54,746 nt of DNA from a virus. Below the pieces are notes generated by a model, which did no database searches, was not told the DNA's origin, and saw only the letters and a program-made list of their open reading frames with translations. The stretch is from positions 1 through 54,746 of IMG/VR virus record IMGVR_UViG_3300000117_000028; one strand, 5' to 3'. How positions within the stretch are numbered: position 1 is the stretch's first letter; every line of letters begins with the position of its first letter. The translations under genes were made by a program, and so were the position numbers. Shown piece after piece: positions 48,190 through 54,746 of this stretch.

Positions 48190-49260
48190 ATGGCATTCGG
48201 TTCCGCAGGGGGTTATACCAACCTCCCCAATGGTAACTTTTCCCCAGTTATCTATTCCAAACAGGTGCAACTTGCATTCCGCAAAGCATCTATTACTGAA
48301 GCAATCACTAACAATGATTATTTCGGAGAAATCGCCAACATGGGCGATACAGTAAAAATCATCAAAGAACCCGAAATTTCCGTGTCGGCATATCTACGTG
48401 GTACAACAATCGCACCACAAGATTTGGCTGATGCTGATTTCTCGTTAGTTGTTGATAAAGCTAACTATTTTGCTTTCAAAGTAGACGATATTGAAGAGGC
48501 TCATAGCCACATCAATTTCCAAACTCTTGCATCTGATCGTGCCGCCTTCCGTTTGGCTGACCAACATGACCAAGAAGTTCTTGGCTATTTGGCTGGTTAC
48601 AAACAGGCTGCATTACACGCAAATGCAGGCGTAGTAAACAATGTAGTCAATGGTACTAAAGCTAATGCAGCTGCAGGTACTGACGAACTCCTAGCAGCTA
48701 ACAAGCTGAATAAAGTTTCGTTTGGCAACATTACTACTGCTTCAGCTGCGGATCACTCTATCCCAGTTGCTGCACGTCTTCCCGGTGCAACGGCACTTCC
48801 AACTGCTTATGTCTCACCTGCAATGCTTGTTGCACGTATGGCACGTCTGTTGGATGCGCAAAACATACCTACACAGGGACGGTGGATCGTAATTGACCCG
48901 GTAATGATGGAAGTACTTCGTGACGAAGATTCACGTCTTTTGAACGCAGACTTCGGTGGTGCTGGTCTACAGAATGGTCTGGTGTTAAACAACTTCCACG
49001 GTTTCCGTGTACATGTTTCAAACAACCTTCCTTCCGTAGGAACTGGTCCATCGACAACAGGTACAGCTAACCAGAACACTAACTATGGTGTGATTGTTGC
49101 TGGACACGATTCATCTGTTGCAACTGCAGAGCAGATCAACAAGACGGAAACATACCGTGACCCAGACAGCTTTGCTGACATTGTTCGTGGTATGCATCTC
49201 TATGGGCGCAAAATCTTGCGTCCTGAAGGTCTTGTTACAGCTAAGTATAACTTGGCTTAA
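48190..49260 (+). CDS. major capsid protein
   Basis: A 356-residue protein. AAGGAG sits 8-9 bases before the ATG at 48190 (MAFGSAGG), so an in-frame start 18 bases upstream is unlikely. Patterns YSKQVQLAFRKASITEAITN, GDTVKIIKEP, LRGTTIAPQDLADADFSLVV, GRWIVIDPVMMEVLRDE and GFRVHVSNNLP fit T7-like/HK97-fold podovirus capsids. It is preceded by its own promoter and followed by a terminator. Confidence 0.9.
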   Translation: MAFGSAGGYTNLPNGNFSPVIYSKQVQLAFRKASITEAITNNDYFGEIANMGDTVKIIKEPEISVSAYLRGTTIAPQDLADADFSLVVDKANYFAFKVDDIEEAHSHINFQTLASDRAAFRLADQHDQEVLGYLAGYKQAALHANAGVVNNVVNGTKANAAAGTDELLAANKLNKVSFGNITTASAADHSIPVAARLPGATALPTAYVSPAMLVARMARLLDAQNIPTQGRWIVIDPVMMEVLRDEDSRLLNADFGGAGLQNGLVLNNFHGFRVHVSNNLPSVGTGPSTTGTANQNTNYGVIVAGHDSSVATAEQINKTETYRDPDSFADIVRGMHLYGRKILRPEGLVTAKYNLA

Positions 49261-49271
49261 AACAATTGCTG

Positions 49272-49296
49272 GGGGCTGGCTTCGGCTGGCCCCTTT
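49272..49296 (+). terminator. intrinsic terminator after the capsid gene
   Basis: GGGGC-TGGC / GCTG-GCCCC forms a 9-pair stem (two G-U pairs) with a TTCG tetraloop (49281-49284), followed by TTT. The T-run is short, so some read-through into the fibre genes is expected. Confidence 0.75.
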
Positions 49297-49320
49297 GTGC
49301 TTACTATAAAGGTTCTACTA

Positions 49321-49758
49321 ATGTCAATCACTACAGCAGTATGTAACAGCTTTAAGCAGGAACTGCTTGGTGGTGTGCATGACTTAGATACCGACACAAT
49401 AAAAGTTGCACTAATTAAAGTATCGCCAACTGGTACTTATAATTCAAGTACAACAAACTACGCAGACGTTACAAACAATTCAGATGAAGCTTTAGGTGTA
49501 GGTTATACTGCTGGTGGAAACACACTAACAGGTGCAACTATTGCTTTAGACAGTTCTACTGCTACAGTCGATTATGACAATACCACATGGTCATCCGTAA
49601 CTGTTTCTGCTGATGGGTGTATCATTTATAACTCATCTAAGTCCAACAGAGCTATTGCTGTAGTTTCTTTTGGTTCAACTAAGAAGTCTATCAATGGGGA
49701 TTTTACAGTTCAATTTCCCGCAGCAGACGCATCTAACGCCATAATACGTATTGCATAA
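49321..49758 (+). CDS. small virion protein, decoration-like
   Basis: A 145-residue beta-rich protein. AAAGG lies 8 bases before the ATG. TAVCNSFKQELLGGVHDL followed by DTIKVALIK is a marker common in proteins placed after capsid genes in marine phages. The place after the capsid terminator suggests a head decoration or stabilising protein. Confidence 0.68.
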   Translation: MSITTAVCNSFKQELLGGVHDLDTDTIKVALIKVSPTGTYNSSTTNYADVTNNSDEALGVGYTAGGNTLTGATIALDSSTATVDYDNTTWSSVTVSADGCIIYNSSKSNRAIAVVSFGSTKKSINGDFTVQFPAADASNAIIRIA

Positions 49759-49769
49759 GGAGTAAACAA

Positions 49770-50207
49770 ATGGCATCTTTTAATAAGGTTAATGACTTCG
49801 TTAAAAACGCAGTCCACAATATGGACTTGGAATCAGACCAGTTCGTAGTTGCACTATCAAACACAGCACCAGCATCTGAATCTTCAAATCCAGAATCAGA
49901 TGGTAATGGTATTATTGGTAATGTAACAGAGATAGCATATACAAATCTATCTTCTCGTAACATTACAACTACTTCATCTGCACAGTCAGGTGGTACATAT
50001 AAGTTGGTTCTTTCAGACATTACACTAACATCTACGGGTGGTTCAACTGGCCCATTCCGCTACATCTATATCTATGATGATACAGTAACAACACCTGCTG
50101 ATCCTATTGTTGGTTACTATGATTATGGTTCATCCTTAACTCTGAACGATGGTGATAGCTTTACTGTAGACTTTAATGCTGCTAACGGTGTAATTCAACT
50201 TACGTAA
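49770..50207 (+). CDS. small virion protein, related fold
   Basis: A 145-residue beta-rich protein with AAGGAG. KVNDFVKNAVHNMDL and DQFVVALSNTAPA mirror the first 30 residues of the protein before it, so the two may share a fold. The C-terminal half has FRYIYIYDDTVTTPADPIVG and LNDGDSFTVDF. Probably a minor head or tail component. Confidence 0.66.
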   Translation: MASFNKVNDFVKNAVHNMDLESDQFVVALSNTAPASESSNPESDGNGIIGNVTEIAYTNLSSRNITTTSSAQSGGTYKLVLSDITLTSTGGSTGPFRYIYIYDDTVTTPADPIVGYYDYGSSLTLNDGDSFTVDFNAANGVIQLT

Positions 50208-50219
50208 GGTTAAAGATCA

Positions 50220-50594
50220 ATGGTCACTCTTGTAAATAGAGCAAAGATGTCCACTAGTACGATAGGTACAGGGACAATAACTTTGGGTAGTGCCGAAAGC
50301 GGCTACCAGAGCTTTGCTGATGCAGGGGTGACTGATGGTGACACAGTAAGATATACTATTGAAGATGGCACAGCCTTTGAGATTGGCTCTGGTGTATATA
50401 CAGCCACAGGTACTACCTTGAGTAGGACAGTATCTGAAAGCTCTAACTTAGGTTCAGCTATCAGCTTGTCTGGTTCTGCAACTGTATTTGTTACAGCTAC
50501 TGCAAGAGATATTAATATATACGATGTAGATGGTGGTAATGCTTCGTCTGTTTATGATGCAAGTCTACAAGCTCTTGATGGGGGTTCTGCCTAA
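50220..50594 (+). CDS. fibre-region protein with TGTGTITLGSA domain
   Basis: A 124-residue protein. VNRAKMSTSTIGTGTITLGS, then GYQSFADAGVTDGDTVRYTI and the IEDG...EIGSG block, is a domain I recall at the N-terminus of tail or fibre proteins in alphaproteobacterial phages. It appears free-standing here, coupled to the first YadA-like fibre (TAATG), and may be its adaptor. Confidence 0.7.
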   Translation: MVTLVNRAKMSTSTIGTGTITLGSAESGYQSFADAGVTDGDTVRYTIEDGTAFEIGSGVYTATGTTLSRTVSESSNLGSAISLSGSATVFVTATARDINIYDVDGGNASSVYDASLQALDGGSA

Positions 50595-52333
50595 TGGCAA
50601 ATAAGATACAAATACGTAGAGATGTTGCTGCTAACTGGACTAGCAGTAACCCTACTTTGTCACAAGGTGAGCAAGGCTACGAGACAGACACAGGCAAGAT
50701 AAAGATCGGTGATGGCTCTACAGCTTGGACTAGCTTAGGTTATTCTTTTGAGGGTAGTACTGTAGGTGGTGCTACAGGCACAGACTACGATGATGATGTA
50801 AAGGTTCGTTTCGGTACTGGTAATGACTTAGAGATTTACCACGATGGTACGACAAATAATTCTTACATCAAAGAGACTAACGCTTCTGGTCACTTAATTA
50901 TCCAAGGCCAAGAAATACAATTTGATAATGCCGCTGGAACAAGTTTAATGAACTTGAGTGGTTCTCAAATTGAACTGTTGCATGGTGGCAGCACAAAGCT
51001 AGAAACCACGTCATCTGGCATTCAAACCACGGGTACAGTCAATGTAAACGGAGCCTACACTCTACCCACATCAGACGGTACTAACGGACAAGTGCTTACC
51101 ACAGATGGCTCAGGTGCTGTTACGTTTGCAGATGCTGGCGGCGGTGGGGCTGCTTTAGAGTTATACGCTGAGAACCCTAGTTCACCTACAGCGCCTAGTG
51201 CTACTGGCACAAATGCTGTTGCAATAGGTAGCGGTTCAAGTGCTACAGGAACAAAAGCAATTTCTATTGGTGACACTGGTTCTATTGCAGCGCAAGAAGC
51301 TGTAGGTATAGGTGATGCTGCTATTGTCTATAGTAGTGCTACACAAGGTGTTGCAGTCGGTAAGGATACTCAGGTAGGTGGTGCTTATTCGGCAGCCCTT
51401 GGTACAAAGGCAAATGTTTCAAGCGGTCAATATGCAACGGCAATTGGTTGTAATAGTGCTGCAGCTGGTGCAACAGTAGCTGGCAATGGCGCAATCGCAA
51501 TTGGTGCTTCCTACGCCTCTGGCACAGACAGCTTTGCTGCAGCTATAGATTTAAATTCGTCAAGCTATGGTGCACTTAGCAGTAATAGTGTTGCAATAGG
51601 TAAATATGCCAAGTCTAATAGTAGTAACGGAGTTGCAATAGGTAATGGATCATTAGCTTCAGGTTTAAGTGCTGTTACATTAGGTATAAGTTCATTAGCA
51701 AGTGGAACTTTTTCTACAGCAATAGGCTATGGGTCTTATGCATCGGCAGGTAACTCTGTATCTGTTGGTAGGTCGTCTAATGCATCTGGGAGCCAGTCTT
51801 TAGCATTAGGTTATCAATCAAGTGCTTCAGGTACACACTCTGCTGCTATTGGTAGAAACGCAAAAGCAGAGTTATATGGTAAATTAGCTTATACTGCACA
51901 TGACTTTGGTGCTAGTAGCATCTATAGCCAAGCAGGTACTTATGTACTTATGTCCGACACAACCGATGCTACAGCAGAGGCTCTGACAACAAACAACAGC
52001 ACTGCTGGCGCCACCAACCAAATCATCCTCCCCAACAACGGTGCCTACAGCTTCTCAGGCACAATCATAGCAAGGGAAGATGCAACAGATGGCAGTGACT
52101 ACGCAAGTTGGGAAATCAAGGGTGCATTGTTGCGTGACGCCAATGCTGCATCGACTGTGCTTGGCAACGGCATCAAGAATAAGCTGTATGCCTCTGCTGG
52201 TGCCTCTGCGTGGGACATTGCACTTACTGCTGACACAACCAACGGCGGCTTGAAGATAGAGGTCACTGGCGCAGCAAGCACAAACATTAGGTGGGTTGCC
52301 ACGGTCAACACAAGCGAGGTTACATACGCATAA
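50594..52333 (+). CDS. YadA-like trimeric tail fibre 1
   Basis: A 579-residue protein. Residues 1-50 (IQIRRDVAANWTSSNPTLSQ...GYETDTGKIKIGDGSTAWTSL) match the Mtd-like fibre N-terminal domain. A linker YTLPTSDGTNGQVLTTDGSG follows. Residues about 205-425 are YadA-head repeats of 14-16 residues (AIGxGSxAxG, ALGxxSxASG). The C-terminal 130 residues form a conserved tip ending NIRWVATVNTSEVTYA. It is probably a trimer with a left-handed beta-roll shaft, used for receptor binding. Confidence 0.85.
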   Translation: MANKIQIRRDVAANWTSSNPTLSQGEQGYETDTGKIKIGDGSTAWTSLGYSFEGSTVGGATGTDYDDDVKVRFGTGNDLEIYHDGTTNNSYIKETNASGHLIIQGQEIQFDNAAGTSLMNLSGSQIELLHGGSTKLETTSSGIQTTGTVNVNGAYTLPTSDGTNGQVLTTDGSGAVTFADAGGGGAALELYAENPSSPTAPSATGTNAVAIGSGSSATGTKAISIGDTGSIAAQEAVGIGDAAIVYSSATQGVAVGKDTQVGGAYSAALGTKANVSSGQYATAIGCNSAAAGATVAGNGAIAIGASYASGTDSFAAAIDLNSSSYGALSSNSVAIGKYAKSNSSNGVAIGNGSLASGLSAVTLGISSLASGTFSTAIGYGSYASAGNSVSVGRSSNASGSQSLALGYQSSASGTHSAAIGRNAKAELYGKLAYTAHDFGASSIYSQAGTYVLMSDTTDATAEALTTNNSTAGATNQIILPNNGAYSFSGTIIAREDATDGSDYASWEIKGALLRDANAASTVLGNGIKNKLYASAGASAWDIALTADTTNGGLKIEVTGAASTNIRWVATVNTSEVTYA

Positions 52334-53610
52334 TGGGTAAAATTGAATTAGATCACACAGGCTCAGGCAGCGGCGTTACACTTAGCTCTGACGGTACTGA
52401 CCTGCTCTTAGATGGAGCAGCTATTGGTGGTGGCGGTGCAGCACTTGAGTTGTATGCTGAGAACCCTAGTAGTGCTACAGCGCCAACAACGGCTGGTGCT
52501 AATGATATTGCTATAGGTAGTGGTGCTGATACTCTATTAACTTCTACTGATAAGTTGGCGATTGGAACTAGCACAACAGCGCAAGGCAACTACGCAACAG
52601 CAGTAGGTGCTTACGCTCGTGCTGACGGCAATAACTCATCCGCTGCTTTTGGATATGCAACCGATGCAGGAGGTCAAGGTGCTTTAGCTTTAGGGTATTT
52701 AGCTAGCGCTCAAGGCTCACAAGCTACTGCCATAAATTATTCTTACGCCTCTGGTGCAAGCAGCTTTGCAGCAGCTATAACCAACAACACGGCTAGCTAT
52801 GGTGCTACGGGGGCTAACTCTGTGGCTATTGGGTATCAGGCGAAAGCAACTCAAAGCTACGCATTTGCAGTTGGTTATCAGGCACAGGCAACAAACAACA
52901 CATCTATTTCAATGGGCTTTCAATCAGTATCTTCAGGCAGTCAAAGTATTGCTTTGGGATATAAAGGTCAGGCAACTGGAATTAAATCCTTTGGTGTTCA
53001 TAACAATACTAACGGTGGTGCAACAGGAACTAATTCAGTTGCAATTGGTGATAGCTGTTTGGCAAGTTCAGTTAATTCTATAGCTATTGGACAAAATGCA
53101 AAAGCTGATGCTAATACATCGGTTGCTATCGGTAAATACGTTGACACAAAAGGTATTTTTGGCAAGTTTGTATTTAGTGCTGCTTCTCTGTCAGGAAACG
53201 CCGATGGGTCTTCACAGTCAGGCAAGCAAGTTCTTATGTGTGACACTACAGATGCCACCGCAGAGGCTTTAAATGCTCATAATGGTACAGCATCTGCAAC
53301 CAACCAAGTCATCCTACCCAACAACTCAGCCTATTTCTTCAGCGGAACCTGCGTAGCTCGTGAGAGTGCCACCGATGGTACAGACATGGGTGCATGGGAG
53401 TTTAAGGGTTGCATACGCCGTGAAGCCAACGCTGGCACAACAACACTTGTTAGCTCAACTATTGACGAGTTCTCAGCACCTACGGGTTGGTCTATTGCAT
53501 TAAGTGCAGACACGACAAACGGTGGATTAGCTGTTACAGTGACAGGTGCGGCATCTACTAACATTAGGTGGGTTGCTACCGTACATACATCGGAGGTTAC
53601 ATACGCATAA
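52333..53610 (+). CDS. YadA-like trimeric tail fibre 2
   Basis: A 425-residue protein. The ATG overlaps the previous stop (TAATG) and begins MGKIELDHTGSGSGVTLSSD, matching the start of the next fibre gene; a start 42 bases upstream is unlikely. It lacks the Mtd-like domain. GGGGAALELYAENPSS links to YadA repeats at about 60-290, and then to a C-terminal tip closely similar to that of fibre 1 and ending NIRWVATVHTSEVTYA. Fibre 2 looks like a duplicated fibre with a new shaft. Confidence 0.85.
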   Translation: MGKIELDHTGSGSGVTLSSDGTDLLLDGAAIGGGGAALELYAENPSSATAPTTAGANDIAIGSGADTLLTSTDKLAIGTSTTAQGNYATAVGAYARADGNNSSAAFGYATDAGGQGALALGYLASAQGSQATAINYSYASGASSFAAAITNNTASYGATGANSVAIGYQAKATQSYAFAVGYQAQATNNTSISMGFQSVSSGSQSIALGYKGQATGIKSFGVHNNTNGGATGTNSVAIGDSCLASSVNSIAIGQNAKADANTSVAIGKYVDTKGIFGKFVFSAASLSGNADGSSQSGKQVLMCDTTDATAEALNAHNGTASATNQVILPNNSAYFFSGTCVARESATDGTDMGAWEFKGCIRREANAGTTTLVSSTIDEFSAPTGWSIALSADTTNGGLAVTVTGAASTNIRWVATVHTSEVTYA

Positions 53611-54746
53611 TGGGTGCTATTAATTTAAAACATAATGGTAGCGGTTCTGACATAACACTCTCTAGTGACGGCACTGACCTACTCTTAGACGGTACAGCTA
53701 TTGGTGGAGGTGGTGGTTCACCTGATCTGTTTGCTGATAATTGGAACGGTACATCCACACAACCAAGTGCAACGGGTGAAAACGCAGTCGCACTTGGATA
53801 TGGCTCTGTATCTAGTGGCATCCAAGGGATGGCACTCGGCACACGAGCAGTAGCTTATGGGTCTGGTAATACTACTTGGGGCATGGTTGCCTTCACGGAC
53901 TCATATGCTTCAGGCAGACATTCCTTAGCAGGTGCAATTGCATCAGGCATTTCTAGTTATGGCGCTACTGGTCAAGGCTCAGTAGCCTTTGGTCAGCAGT
54001 CCAAAGCTACAAGCAGTTATGCGACTGCCATTGGTATGACATGTACTGCATCAGGTAGCTATTCTACTGCAATAGGCGATAACGCTGTAGCATCACACGC
54101 AAATGGTATTGCCATAGGTGACGCCGCAACTACTTCAGCAACAAACCAAATTGCTCTTGGTGGTACAGCTGATACCGTAAAGATCAGCGGAACTTACACC
54201 CTACCCACCTCAGATGGTACTAACGGACAGGTTCTAACCACAGACGGTTCAGGGGCAGTTACCTTTGCTGATGCTGGTGGCGGTGGGGGTGCTGATCTGT
54301 ACGCTGCTGAGACTACAGGGTCTACTGACCCGACTGCTACAGGCACACTTTCTTTAGCCATAGGTTCTAGTGCAAACGGCTCTGGCACTAATGCAGTTGC
54401 TATTGGCAATGGGGCTGCAGCAGGGACTTACTCTGTTGGAATAGGTTGGAACGCAGGAAACACTGGGTCAAATAACACTATTATTGGTCGCACTGGCTCA
54501 ACAGCGGGTACGTCTGGCGCAACTGTTATTGGTTATAATGCTGATGTTGCTGACTACACGTCGAATCAGACTGCATTAGGGTATCAGGCAAAAACTAGCA
54601 GCGGTGCGCAAGCTACAGCTTTAACTCAGTCCTATGCTTCTGGTGGAAACAGCTTTGCAGCCGCTATAGCCAACAACTCATCTAGCTACGGCGCTACTGG
54701 TGCGAATAGCATTGCGATGGGATCGCTGGCAAAGGCTACTGGATCT
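53610..54746 (+). CDS. YadA-like trimeric tail fibre 3 (3' truncated by window end)
   Basis: Open from MGAINLKHNGSGSDITLSSD to base 54746 (379 codons). YadA repeats occur in two blocks, separated by a copy of the TLPTSDGTNGQVLTTDGSGA linker near residue 196, which in fibre 1 lies before the shaft. This suggests mosaic assembly of fibre modules. The C-terminal tip is absent here; a matching end peptide is at bases 2-43. Confidence 0.85.
   Translation, partial: MGAINLKHNGSGSDITLSSDGTDLLLDGTAIGGGGGSPDLFADNWNGTSTQPSATGENAVALGYGSVSSGIQGMALGTRAVAYGSGNTTWGMVAFTDSYASGRHSLAGAIASGISSYGATGQGSVAFGQQSKATSSYATAIGMTCTASGSYSTAIGDNAVASHANGIAIGDAATTSATNQIALGGTADTVKISGTYTLPTSDGTNGQVLTTDGSGAVTFADAGGGGGADLYAAETTGSTDPTATGTLSLAIGSSANGSGTNAVAIGNGAAAGTYSVGIGWNAGNTGSNNTIIGRTGSTAGTSGATVIGYNADVADYTSNQTALGYQAKTSSGAQATALTQSYASGGNSFAAAIANNSSSYGATGANSIAMGSLAKATGS

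Noticed and set aside
1-54746. tRNA genes or an attP-like tRNA fragment
   Set aside because: I looked for the GGTTCRAATCC arm and paired stems near the integrase and gaps and saw none. A tRNA finder was not run.
1-54746. CRISPR array or insertion sequence
   Set aside because: No regularly spaced identical repeats with unique spacers, and no transposase. The repeated DNA is in coding repeats or short regulatory palindromes.
1-54746. T7-type single-subunit RNA polymerase
   Set aside because: No frame carries its motifs; promoters of sigma70 type are visible instead, so host RNA polymerase is assumed.

Overview
The window is most of the genome of a tailed double-stranded DNA phage. It has a podovirus-like gene set: terminase, portal, scaffold, capsid, short-tail adaptor and nozzle genes, and a run of large ejection-type proteins. 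There is no tape measure and no sheath. The best match I can name from memory is the marine HMO-2011 type, which infects SAR116 and roseobacter-like Alphaproteobacteria. The grounds are a family A DNA polymerase with a DnaJ-like CxxCxGxG zinc insertion between its exonuclease and polymerase halves, a cobalamin-dependent ribonucleotide reductase, ThyX, MazG, glutaredoxin, endonuclease I, a tyrosine integrase, a GTA-type holin, and no phage RNA polymerase. The assignment rests on recognised motifs and was not tested by a search.

Layout. Bases 1-15834 (+) hold the late genes for fibres, tail adaptor, nozzle and ejection proteins. A hairpin terminator at about 15839-15864 separates them from a long leftward block (15874-34472, -). 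That block carries nucleotide metabolism (mazG, glutaredoxin, class II RNR, thyX), replication and recombination (primase, DnaB-type helicase, polymerase, a probable SSB, endonuclease I, endonuclease VII, a Cas4-like nuclease), an integrase, a SleB-type hydrolase, and many small genes joined by ATGA or TAATG overlaps. About 1 kb without a convincing gene (34473-35495) lies between the leftward and rightward blocks. It is packed with hairpins, palindromes, iteron-like repeats and a G-quadruplex motif, and probably holds the divergent promoters and perhaps the origin. From 35496 rightwards come small basic proteins, small secreted proteins, a DUF1127 gene with its own repeat-rich promoter, a lysis cassette (3-TM holin and M15 endolysin), the terminase, portal, scaffold and capsid genes, and a row of YadA-like fibre genes.

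Ends. The last fibre gene is still open at base 54746. The first bases of the window (2-43) encode the conserved C-terminal peptide of the same fibre family. The two ends therefore probably flank the same gene in a circular or permuted genome. They do not join in frame, so several hundred bases of fibre C-terminal domain are probably missing.

How it works together. The leftward genes would convert and make nucleotides, replicate DNA and resolve branched DNA. The rightward genes then lyse the cell, package DNA and build the virion. The least explained signal is a 14-bp palindrome, GTCCAAC(A/G)TTGGAC, that recurs at seven places in or near the leftward block. Two copies sit at the same distance from start codons, and others lie in frame inside genes, where they encode S-N/K-V-G.
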